From Streptomyces europaeiscabiei (GTDB lineage: Bacteria > Actinomycetota > Actinomycetes > Streptomycetales > Streptomycetaceae), in contig NZ_CP107841.1 in the NCBI RefSeq assembly GCF_036346855.1, positions 3,910,001 through 3,974,000 of the forward strand: a DNA stretch of 64,000 nucleotides, given 5' to 3'. The stretch's first letter is position 1, and each line of letters opens with the position of its first letter. A program made the position numbers and the translations under genes. Shown piece by piece: positions 43,729 to 51,213 of this stretch. The notes under the pieces were generated by a model. That model was not told the origin of the DNA. It did not search any database and was given only the letters and a program-made list of their open reading frames with translations.

Positions 43729-44711
43729 CCTTCGTGGACGTGTGTTCCGGGGCGGGTGGTCTGGCTCTCGGTCTGGAGCAGGCGGGATTCGAGTCACGCC
43801 TGTTGCTGGACGACGACGAGGTCGCCGTCAAAACTCTGCGGACCAATCGACCGCGGTGGAACGTACTGCAAGCCGATCTGTTGGACTTCGACCCGTCCGA
43901 ACACCCCGTGAGCTACGACGTCGATCTTCTCGCGGCGGGCCTACCACGGGTGAAGTCGAGCGCGACCGTCAGGCGGACGGATTCGGGTATGGAGGAGCGG
44001 CTGCTGGAGGCCACGGTCTACCTCGTCCATGCGATCAGACCTCGGGCGATACTCATCGAGAACGTTCCCGGGCTCGCTCACTCGGACGAGTATCAGCAGT
44101 TCCGTGATTTCGCCCGAGCCGAACTGGCACACCTGGGCTACGAGTTCAGTTGGTTCGTCGTGAACGCCGCCGACTTCGGCGTACCGCAGAACCGCAAGCA
44201 GGGCGTCCTGGTAGCCGTCGAGCGGCAGCAGGCCAAGGCATTCCAGCCGCCGGCACCGACCGTGCAGCAGCCGACGACGGTCGGCGCTGCCTTGGGAACG
44301 TCCATGGCGTCACGCGGTTGGCAGGACGCCGCCCGTTGGGCCGCCCAAGCCGATCAACCGGCTCCGACGCTGGTCGGCGGCTCGAAGAATCGGGGCGGTG
44401 CTGACCTGGGGCCGACGGGAGCCAAGCGGAAATGGGCGACCATGGGCGTCAACGGTCACACCGTGGGTGACGAGATCCCCGGCGCGGATTTCGTGTGGAA
44501 CCCCGAGCTTGGCAGGGACAACATGGTGAAAATCACGTCGGCACAGGCGGCGCTACTGCAGGGGTTCCCTGAAACATGGGAGATCGCAGGGCTCAAGACC
44601 GCCCGGTACCGTCAGATCGGGCACGCGACGCCGCCGCCCGTCGGAAGGGCTCTGGGCCGGGCCATCGCCAAGGCCCTGAATGGGGATCCAGCAGCCTCTG
44701 CGGCCGGCTAG
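43716..44711 (+). CDS. Cytosine-C5 methyltransferase homologue lacking the catalytic Cys (probable pseudo-enzyme)
   Basis: Protein of 331 aa with the overall C5-methyltransferase order. Motif I is FVDVCSGAGGLALGLEQAGF, motif VI is ILIENVPGL with Glu115, motif VIII region is FGVPQNRKQG and motif X is GHATPPPVGRALG. The motif IV loop, normally PCQ, reads LLAAGLPRVKSSA: the nucleophile Cys is Arg78 (codon CGG, 43947-43949) and Gln is Val. The reading frame is open and all other motifs follow in step, so this is not a frameshift. It can probably bind SAM and DNA but not methylate. The start overlaps vsr, and an intact homologue begins 11 bp later. Confidence 0.85.
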   Translation: MGGLTFVDVCSGAGGLALGLEQAGFESRLLLDDDEVAVKTLRTNRPRWNVLQADLLDFDPSEHPVSYDVDLLAAGLPRVKSSATVRRTDSGMEERLLEATVYLVHAIRPRAILIENVPGLAHSDEYQQFRDFARAELAHLGYEFSWFVVNAADFGVPQNRKQGVLVAVERQQAKAFQPPAPTVQQPTTVGAALGTSMASRGWQDAARWAAQADQPAPTLVGGSKNRGGADLGPTGAKRKWATMGVNGHTVGDEIPGADFVWNPELGRDNMVKITSAQAALLQGFPETWEIAGLKTARYRQIGHATPPPVGRALGRAIAKALNGDPAASAAG

Positions 44712-44722
44712 ACTTCCGCCAC

Positions 44723-46105
44723 ATGACCAGCGCGGCACCACACCAGTCCATCCTCGACAAACCCTTTGTCCTGGATCTCTTCGCGGGGCCCGGAGGACTG
44801 GATGTCGCCGGACACGCGCTCGACATCCCGAGTCTCGGTATCGAGTGGGACAAGAGCGCCTGTCTGACGCGGTACGCGGCTGGGCTGGACACCCTTCACG
44901 GCGATGTGAGCGCGGTGCGTAGAGATGCCTTCGAGTCACTGCCACCGGAGATCAATGTGCTGGCCGGCGGGCCTCCTTGCCAGACCTACTCGGTGGCTGG
45001 GCACGGCGCTGGGCGTAAGAACTTGAACAAGGTCAAGGAGTACATCGAGCGACTGACGGCGGGCGAATCCGACGAGGCGATCGACGAGGATCTGAAGACT
45101 CTCAGCGATCCCCGCACCGCGCTGGTCCTTGAACCCCTCCGATACGCCATTCAGGCAACCAGGAGCCCGAACCGGGAGAAGCGCCCGTACGACGTCATCG
45201 TCCTGGAGCAGGTCCCCGCGGTCGAAGAGCTCTGGCTCCACTACGCCAAGGTGCTACAGGGGGCGGGCCTTCCGGACGGCACCAAGTACAAGGTCGTTGT
45301 CGGCCGCCTCGACACCGAGACCTACGGCGTGCCTCAGAAGCGATCCCGCGCGGTATTGATCGCTCGTCGTGAAGGGCTCGCCGCGCCTTCGCTTCCCGTG
45401 CCGACCCACCGTTCCTACGAGGCGAAGGAATGGAACCGTAGGAGCGAGGACGACCAGGCCTCAACAGGCCAGGCTCATCAGCCGACCCTCGACGAGGGCA
45501 CGACACCAGGAACCGAAGAACGCGGGGAAACCGGTGACAAGGGCCTGCGACCCTGGAGGTCGATGGGTGACGTGCTCGCCGACCCGGTGGGTACACATCC
45601 GGGACGCGCCACTCCTTTCCTCGTCCGCTCGAACTACGGCAGCTCCGGGATCCCTGGGAGGCGCGGGGTACGGAGCGATCGACAGCCCGCGTTCACCGTC
45701 ACCGGTCGCATCTCCCGCTTCGTGGTCTTCCAACACCTCGACGCGAACATCGTCTACGAGGGCGCGCGGTTCAGCATGAACGAGGCGGGGATGCTGCAGA
45801 GCTTCCCGCCGGACTATCCGTGGTCCGGTAAGGCACAGTCCCAGCAGGTGGGCAACGCCGTGCCGCCTCTGTTCGGAGCGCACCTGCTGAGCGCCGCACT
45901 CGGGCTCCCCCCGCTGGATCCCGATGCGTTGAGGGAGCCGTGGCAGCCGGCCACGGAGGAACAGCGGGCGAAGCTGCGAAGTCAAGGCTGTGGGGCCGCC
46001 GATGCCTGCACGGACATGTGCCCACGACCCGAGGATCAGGCACCGCCACCCTCCACCGAGCGCCCACGCAAGAGCAACAAGAACAACTCGGAGACATCGG
46101 AGTAG
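44723..46105 (+). CDS. Cytosine-C5 DNA methyltransferase (catalytic Cys present)
   Basis: Protein of 460 aa. Motif I is FVLDLFAGPGGLDVAGHAL, motif IV is NVLAGGPPCQTYSVAGHG with the nucleophile Cys86, motif VIII is YGVPQKRSRAVLI, and motifs IX/X are SQQVGNAVPPLFG. In motif VI the usual ENV reads EQV (VLEQVPAVEELW), which keeps the Glu. The central target-recognition part is large (about residues 215-330). ATG 44723 was taken because motif I starts 14 residues later. As last gene of the operon it presumably marks self DNA for the MORC-Z1-Vsr set and possibly also for DrmAB. Confidence 0.9.
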   Translation: MTSAAPHQSILDKPFVLDLFAGPGGLDVAGHALDIPSLGIEWDKSACLTRYAAGLDTLHGDVSAVRRDAFESLPPEINVLAGGPPCQTYSVAGHGAGRKNLNKVKEYIERLTAGESDEAIDEDLKTLSDPRTALVLEPLRYAIQATRSPNREKRPYDVIVLEQVPAVEELWLHYAKVLQGAGLPDGTKYKVVVGRLDTETYGVPQKRSRAVLIARREGLAAPSLPVPTHRSYEAKEWNRRSEDDQASTGQAHQPTLDEGTTPGTEERGETGDKGLRPWRSMGDVLADPVGTHPGRATPFLVRSNYGSSGIPGRRGVRSDRQPAFTVTGRISRFVVFQHLDANIVYEGARFSMNEAGMLQSFPPDYPWSGKAQSQQVGNAVPPLFGAHLLSAALGLPPLDPDALREPWQPATEEQRAKLRSQGCGAADACTDMCPRPEDQAPPPSTERPRKSNKNNSETSE

Positions 46106-46106
46106 C

Positions 46107-46151
46107 ACGGGGAGCGTGTCCGTGAAGATCCTTCACAGACACGCTCCCCGT
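46107..46151. terminator. Strong bidirectional hairpin between convergent island operons
   Basis: The 21-bp arms at 46107-46127 and 46131-46151 pair with a single mismatch; they include GGGGAGCGTGTC and GACACGCTCCCC around a 3-nt loop. It lies 1 bp after the methyltransferase stop and 4 bp before the stop of the convergent gene, so it probably terminates both. Confidence 0.85.
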
Positions 46152-46155
46152 CTGA

Positions 46156-47034
46156 TCAATCTGCGTTCTTCCGTCCCCTGACCGGCGCGGTCTCGAACAT
46201 TTCCGCAAAGTACTCGGTGAGCGCGGACACGGATTCCTCAGGCACCGGCTCCTCGTCGGGCCCCTCCGGGAGTTCGCGCCGACTCACCGGCTGCGCCGAT
46301 CCCGCCTCCGCGATCCACCTTCGCAAACCGGCCGAGTTCCGAGGCTCGTCCGGCGCGAGCACGTCGTAGACAAGGGTTGCGCCGGCAGCATTGATCGCGG
46401 CGCTGAGGCCCTCGACCTCTCGCCCGGTGGTGACCAGCCCCCTCTTCAGTAGGCGGACCAAAGCCTGAGCGGTGGGACGGTGGTCGATCAGCTCCTTCCT
46501 CAGAACGCTGTGGATAAGGTCCTGGTTTCCGCAGGCTGTCACAACCGGCTCGTAGTCCGCCCCGTTCCTGAACAGCTCAGCCGCCCACCACAGGCGCGAG
46601 AGACACTGCCGGTCCGCAGGACCCCGGAAGCGCTCTGCGGCGACGCGCCTTCCCGGCTTGTTCGCCGTCGGCTCCGAAAGGTGGCGCCAGACCACGTAGT
46701 CGGGAGCCACCGCCAGAGCGATGTGGTTCCACAGACGTTTGTCCGCCGCCTCTCGCCGCGTCAGGCGCAGCGTGGCGTGGAGCCGTGGCGCGAGCCACGC
46801 GTCGGCTCGGGTCCGGTCCGCCCGGAACTCGAACATGGCGTCCTCCACCAGGCTCCGGATCGGCTCGACCGACCACCTGGCGTCGTCCTCGGACAGCGGG
46901 TCGACCACCTTGGCGAGATCTATGCCGCCATGCACATGTTCGCCCTTGAGCAGTTCCTCAGTGAGGAACGGGTCGACGGCCGAGGTGGAGAGCAGCCCCA
47001 AGCGCTCCGGTACGTGGTTCGGTGGGGTGATCAC
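46156..47034 (-). CDS. Island protein of unknown function (possibly DUF6339-like)
   Basis: Soluble, helix-rich protein of 292 aa, third gene of the minus-strand island operon. I see no nuclease or ATPase motif. A conserved-looking core is RLHATLRLTRREAADKRLWN, then DYVVWRHL and CLSRLWWAAELFRNGADY. The RLWW pattern recalls DUF6339 proteins, which I associate from memory with methylase neighbourhoods. The C-terminal third is acidic and probably flexible. Its GTG start overlaps the stop of the gene before it by 4 bp (GTGA), so it is coupled to that partner. Confidence 0.6.
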   Translation of the reverse strand: MITPPNHVPERLGLLSTSAVDPFLTEELLKGEHVHGGIDLAKVVDPLSEDDARWSVEPIRSLVEDAMFEFRADRTRADAWLAPRLHATLRLTRREAADKRLWNHIALAVAPDYVVWRHLSEPTANKPGRRVAAERFRGPADRQCLSRLWWAAELFRNGADYEPVVTACGNQDLIHSVLRKELIDHRPTAQALVRLLKRGLVTTGREVEGLSAAINAAGATLVYDVLAPDEPRNSAGLRRWIAEAGSAQPVSRRELPEGPDEEPVPEESVSALTEYFAEMFETAPVRGRKNAD

Positions 47035-48026
47035 GTCTCACTCTCTCGGTTCATCTGTTCCAGACTGCGGATGGCGTAGGCGAGCGCCTTGGTGGCGTCC
47101 GCACGGCGGACCGCCGCGTAGTGGATGCGGGTTTGGAGTTCCACCCAGCCCGAATCTCCGGTACGGCGGCGATGAACCTGCCGTAGGGCCTCTTCGACCT
47201 GTACGCCGGGAAGCACGTCCGGGAGCATCTCCCGCAACACCTCGCCCTGCCAGTCGGTCGGGAAGACCGGGCTGCCGCCGGGTCCCACCTCCAGGTCACC
47301 GATCGCACCGTGGAACACCGCGGTCCAGACGTCGGTGGCCATCTGGGCGACCAGGAGGTCACGCACCTTGCTGTCCACGCCGGAGCCGCTGCTGTCCAAC
47401 AACCCGATGACGCCCTCGACATCCGTGTTCACGAACACGGTGGGGACTCTCGCCGAGGCATCCACGACCCAGGGCACGTCCGCGTAGGCCTGCAGCCACG
47501 CCCGGGAACTCTTCTTGAACGAGGCTTTCTGAACGTCCAGTTGGAGCCCACGGACCGGCTCGTCGGAGACCGTGTCGACGATCCAGCTGCGATCGGTCTC
47601 CGCGATCGACCGTCCGTGTATTCCGTCCACGGTCCCGACGGCGTAGACGGCGAGGGAGGCCCTACCCAGGTGATCGTCACGGAGCACCTCCAGGGAGCCC
47701 GACCAGTCATGGCCGTCCTCCGCGTCACGTGTGAGGTCCACAGAGGTGCGGACATTGGTCTCGCCGTCTGTCAGAACGGCGAGGACTCGCAGGTCGGACC
47801 AGGCCACGTCCGGCGCGTTCGCCCCGGGCGGCAGCGTCGCCGAGAGGCCGATCGTGGCGCTCACCCAGTCGCTGCGACCCGCGATGCCGAGTGCGACCGC
47901 CTGCTGTTGGGTCGAGTATGCGGTGGTCTCCAGTTGGTCGCGCGTACCGTCCGAGAGTCTTAGGGAAACGGAGGTCGCTCTGAGAGTGACCGGACGGTTG
48001 AGTCGTTTGTACGGGTAGATCTTCAC
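47031..48026 (-). CDS. Island protein of unknown function, 331 aa
   Basis: Soluble protein of 331 aa in the middle of the minus-strand operon. I do not recognise it. The first 150 residues are beta-rich (TLRATSVSLRLSDGTRDQLE, SDWVSATIGLSATLPPGANA). The second half is helical and contains SGVDSKVRDLLVAQMATDVW and a C-terminal region with RIHYAAVRRADATKALAYAI. There are no Cys clusters or P-loop. It begins 3 bp after the ATPase stop and overlaps the next gene, so the three products are made together and may form a complex. Confidence 0.6.
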   Translation of the reverse strand: MKIYPYKRLNRPVTLRATSVSLRLSDGTRDQLETTAYSTQQQAVALGIAGRSDWVSATIGLSATLPPGANAPDVAWSDLRVLAVLTDGETNVRTSVDLTRDAEDGHDWSGSLEVLRDDHLGRASLAVYAVGTVDGIHGRSIAETDRSWIVDTVSDEPVRGLQLDVQKASFKKSSRAWLQAYADVPWVVDASARVPTVFVNTDVEGVIGLLDSSGSGVDSKVRDLLVAQMATDVWTAVFHGAIGDLEVGPGGSPVFPTDWQGEVLREMLPDVLPGVQVEEALRQVHRRRTGDSGWVELQTRIHYAAVRRADATKALAYAIRSLEQMNRESET

Positions 48027-48029
48027 GCG

Positions 48030-50213
48030 TCACTCCCCCTTGCCGGCACGGAGTTCGAGCACGAGGCGGGTGAGTGTGGTCCTGACCGGGTGGCTGGTGA
48101 CATCGGTGGATCCTCGGAACTTCGCGCGACGGGTGCCGGGCGGGAAACGCAGAATCCCGTCCTCCACCTCGCAGCCCTCGACGGCCACCAGCTCCGCCCA
48201 GTCCAGCTTCGGGCGGCCACCCGAGCGCACGTCGAGCTGGGCGACCGGCACCATCGGGACGATCTCGTCACCGCGCGGGATGCTCACCTCCCCGGTGATC
48301 CGCCATTCCCCGTCATCGCCAACCGTCGCATCGAGCACGTCCAGGACCGGAACCACCGGCCCGGAGGGCGCCTTAGCCTTGGGCCTCGTCTTCACGGTCA
48401 ACGCCTTGCGCAGAGCCTCACCGCCTTCACCGCTGCCGCGCTTCGGCCGCGCGACGAGTTCTCTCACCGCGCTGTTGACCTCTGTGGTCAGCATGTTGAT
48501 CCGTCGGTACGCGGAAGGCGACCACCGCAGGCTCAGCTCCTCGGTCTGCCCCCAGCGGTCGTGCTCGGGTGGTTCCGCCGCACGCAGGAATTCCTCGGCG
48601 TCCTTCGCGAAGGGGGCCGATTCGCCGGCGGCCTCGCCCACCAGGAGAACCGCCTGGAACGGATTCGTGCCGAGCGGCAGGTTCGGGACTCCGGCCGTCT
48701 TGACGGTCATGCGGTTGCCCCGTAGCGAATGCACCTGGTTCTTTACTCCACCCTCGCCTTCGGCGTCGGTGGTCAGGTCGGTGACCAACAGGACCGCTTG
48801 GTGTGTCCCGAGGGTCCCTCGGGCTCCTCCGGACAGCGGCAGCTTCAGCGGAACGCTTCGCGCCGCCACCTGGCCGGCCTCAAGAAGCCGATCCACGGTG
48901 GTGCCCTCGTAGTGCGCCCTCAGGGCACGGGTCCGAGCGGGCTGTTCGACGGATGGGTCGACCTGCTTCTCCGGTACAACCACTTTGCCGTTGCGAAGAG
49001 CCTGGACCGATACCTCCAGGAGGGGAAGCCTGGTACCACCACCGGTCATCGCAGCCCAGAAGTCACGCCCCAGTGCCTCGACCAGACGCTGGTGCATCCT
49101 GCTGATGTCCCGGGTGTCCTTGGTGCCCTCCTCGTCCAGGTTCTCGTCGTCGATGTCGGCCCTGCTCTCCTCCAGGCTGGCCACGTCGTGCGCGCCGACG
49201 ATGAGGAACGAGGTCCCGGGTTCGTCGCCTTCCCTGGCAAGATGCAGACGCGCGACGGTCTCCTCGTCCGCCCACCAGGAACGGGCGACCCGCGCGCCGG
49301 GAGAGTCGGGATCGGGACGCCCGAACCAGGCGGGGCCCGCGTACGGCTTGCCGTCGACCTCGCGCCAGGGCAGTTCGAGACGTCCGATGACCCGTCGCTC
49401 CGTACGCCCCTCATGGGGTACGGACAGAGTCGAATTGATGAGCACGAGCCCCAAGGCGCTCGTGGCCCACAGGGTCGCCTTGCCCAAGCCGTACGAACCA
49501 CCCGCTCCATGACCCGACTTGAGGCTCTCCAGTTGCCGCCTGACCACAGCGGCGAACTTGCCGTCCGCGTAGTCGTCGCCGATGAGTCCTGACGCGTTGT
49601 AGTCGTCGACCCTCAGCAGGACCAGGCGGCCCTTCTCGTACATGTCGCGCACTCCGGCGTCCACCACCCGGCCGACCTTCTGATTTCCCGCGCTCTCCGA
49701 GACGGCGGAGTAGTGGGGGAAGAGGTCGTTCCAGAGGATCGCCTCGCGGAAGGCGTCGAGCGCTTCTCCGGTCAACTCATGCAGGGTGTAGCGGACCCTG
49801 ACAGGTCGGCCGCTTTCGATGCGGCGTTCGTCGAGGCTGTTCTGGCAGGTCTCCCGGGCGAGCACCTGGACGTCGGCGTCGAACGCGAAGGCCGCGGCGT
49901 TGCCCAGGTCACGGCCCCCGTCGGGATAGCCGGGACGGTGGTACCAGGTGGTCGGCAGACCGGCCTGGGTATCGGTGGTGCGGGTGTGCACCGTGCCAAC
50001 GTCCGTGCCGAGCGCCTTGGCGATCTCCGTCATGACAGTCGGGCGGGGAGTCGACCGCCCGGTGATCCAGGCAGAGATGGCGGCCCGAGTCAGGTTGAGC
50101 TCCTGAGCCAGTTCGGCCTGCGTCTTCCCCGCGAGCTTAAGTTGACGAGCCAACCAGGGCCCGAACTCCTCACCTGTGTCCAACGTGCCACCTGTTCTTC
50201 CCCTCGGAGTCAC
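48030..50213 (-). CDS. XRE helix-turn-helix / GHKL ATPase fusion protein
   Basis: Protein of 727 aa. Residues about 16-75 form an XRE-type helix-turn-helix (LKLAGKTQAELAQELNLTRA, then AISAWITGRSTPRP). From about residue 105 a GHKL-like ATP site follows: LARETCQNSLDER (Glu121, Asn125), VLLRVDDYNASGLIG and GAGGSYGLGKATLW. The rest, about 450 residues, has no recognised motif. GTG 50213 was chosen because the HTH starts soon after; an upstream TTG at 50273 is unlikely because it lies beyond the putative promoter boxes. DNA binding and ATP-switching in one chain suggest a sensor or regulator of the island. Confidence 0.8.
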   Translation of the reverse strand: MTPRGRTGGTLDTGEEFGPWLARQLKLAGKTQAELAQELNLTRAAISAWITGRSTPRPTVMTEIAKALGTDVGTVHTRTTDTQAGLPTTWYHRPGYPDGGRDLGNAAAFAFDADVQVLARETCQNSLDERRIESGRPVRVRYTLHELTGEALDAFREAILWNDLFPHYSAVSESAGNQKVGRVVDAGVRDMYEKGRLVLLRVDDYNASGLIGDDYADGKFAAVVRRQLESLKSGHGAGGSYGLGKATLWATSALGLVLINSTLSVPHEGRTERRVIGRLELPWREVDGKPYAGPAWFGRPDPDSPGARVARSWWADEETVARLHLAREGDEPGTSFLIVGAHDVASLEESRADIDDENLDEEGTKDTRDISRMHQRLVEALGRDFWAAMTGGGTRLPLLEVSVQALRNGKVVVPEKQVDPSVEQPARTRALRAHYEGTTVDRLLEAGQVAARSVPLKLPLSGGARGTLGTHQAVLLVTDLTTDAEGEGGVKNQVHSLRGNRMTVKTAGVPNLPLGTNPFQAVLLVGEAAGESAPFAKDAEEFLRAAEPPEHDRWGQTEELSLRWSPSAYRRINMLTTEVNSAVRELVARPKRGSGEGGEALRKALTVKTRPKAKAPSGPVVPVLDVLDATVGDDGEWRITGEVSIPRGDEIVPMVPVAQLDVRSGGRPKLDWAELVAVEGCEVEDGILRFPPGTRRAKFRGSTDVTSHPVRTTLTRLVLELRAGKGE

Positions 50214-50239
50214 GTGCGGCTCGCAGGCGACTGACCAGG

Positions 50240-50269
50240 AGGTTAATTTGACGCTGTGAGCACTGTCAA
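50240..50269 (-). promoter_or_regulatory. Promoter with overlapping inverted repeat for the XRE-ATPase operon
   Basis: On the minus strand TTGACA (50269-50264) is a consensus -35. TAACCT (50245-50240) is a -10 at 18 bp spacing, followed by a leader of about 25 nt to GTG 50213. TTGAC and GTCAA arms (50248-50252, 50265-50269) and TCAAC-N5-GTTGA (50266-50280) overlap the -35. This is the expected arrangement for autorepression by the XRE domain; binding is inference. Confidence 0.6.
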
Positions 50270-50483
50270 CCAACAGTTGATCGAGCGCGAACCATCGACA
50301 TCACCTAGGTGAGCAGGATCCGGATTGTCCGGTTTTGGAGGTTCATGGACAGAAATTCACACACAAGTGGACAACCCGGACCTTCACGCCCCCCGATCCG
50401 GCCAGCAGCGGACCTTGGCCGACCACCGACCCCCATCAAGTTCGAAAAGTCGACAATCACCCATCGGCGAAGGGGAGTTGGGG

Positions 50484-50511
50484 TGGACACCCGATCGGCA
50501 TCTGATACTAT
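50484..50511 (+). promoter_or_regulatory. Candidate promoter for the sacsin-helicase / UvrD / DrmAB operon
   Basis: TGGACA (50484-50489) and TACTAT (50506-50511) with a 16-bp spacer face the plus-strand operon. The surrounding 900 bp is clearly richer in AT than the rest of the window. Three GTCAG/CTGAC half-sites lie downstream at 50651-50672. Confidence 0.5.
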
Positions 50512-50650
50512 TTTAGTGGTGGCAAAGTCTCGCCCCGCTCGCAAACTCGGCGCAAGTCGAGAAAATCGAGCGGCCTGTCACATCTATGTCCAAAATCAGC
50601 ACCAAGGGGCGCTCGAGAGGTGTAGACCAATCTTGAGCAAGTGTCTTCTC

Positions 50651-50672
50651 GTCAGATCTGACATCTTGTCAG
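50651..50672. promoter_or_regulatory. Overlapping palindromes of GTCAG half-sites
   Basis: GTCAGATCTGAC (50651-50662) is a perfect 12-bp palindrome. CTGAC-N5-GTCAG (50658-50672) overlaps it. The N5 spacing matches the TCAAC-N5-GTTGA site at 50266-50280, so both could be read by the island XRE protein. It lies after the candidate plus-strand promoter, where a bound protein could block elongation. Confidence 0.45.
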
Positions 50673-50804
50673 GTCGAATCTCGTCCTGCTACGGTGAATT
50701 TGTTCAGCAAAACGTTTTTCCGAGATTTCTACACCAACTTATCCGCAAGGGGTCAATTGCACCTTTACGCACCCCTGGACATGAATGCGACAGGGGTACC
50801 CGAT

Positions 50805-51008
50805 ATGGACGAATACTACAGCTACGGCCTGGATTCCGACCGTGAGCTGGATACGCTAATCCTGGACATGTTCCGTGGAGTCATCACTCCCAGGGAAGTA
50901 ATGGAATTACTGAAGGGGCACCCGTGCGAAGGCGCATTCTTGGCACTGTATCCCGACCTGAAGGACTGTACGGAACCCCCCGACGACGACGCCTCCTCTT
51001 CGACCTGA
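50805..51008 (+). CDS. Small acidic protein of unknown function, first gene of the DrmAB operon
   Basis: Putative protein of 67 aa. An AGGGG ribosome site 8 bp upstream supports ATG 50805; longer frames from 50694 or 50781 are possible. The product is strongly acidic: DEYYSYGLDSDRELDTLILD, then a short helix with TPREVMELLKGH and a final PPDDDASSST tail. Small acidic proteins in defence islands can be regulators, inhibitors or DNA mimics, but nothing here proves a role. The codon use fits a real gene only moderately. Confidence 0.5.
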   Translation: MDEYYSYGLDSDRELDTLILDMFRGVITPREVMELLKGHPCEGAFLALYPDLKDCTEPPDDDASSST

Positions 51009-51213
51009 CCCCTTCATGTGCTCACTCCGTGCGCGCCGGAGACCCGTTCGAAACCTGCGCTCTTCCGCCTCTCACCTGCACAAACAGGCAGAAGCGGTGA
51101 TTTTGTACACCCGTTGGCAACACTCGAACATCCGTGGGCCGGCTGCACGAAGTTGGCAGCCGGCCCATCCCAAAATTTTCCCGAAGCCCTTGAAACCTAG
51201 GAGTGCAGGACCA

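Noticed and set aside
43921..43990. Frameshift as cause of the missing Cys in the first methyltransferase
   Set aside because: Motifs before and after the loop are in the same frame with normal spacing. The change is a substitution.
50694..50804. N-terminal extension of the small acidic protein
   Set aside because: The extension lacks a ribosome site, whereas ATG 50805 has AGGGG at good distance.
51016..51213. Longer N-terminus for the sacsin-helicase protein
   Set aside because: The extra residues are Arg-rich and unlike the domain start. GTG 51214 has AGGAG upstream and begins the conserved region.
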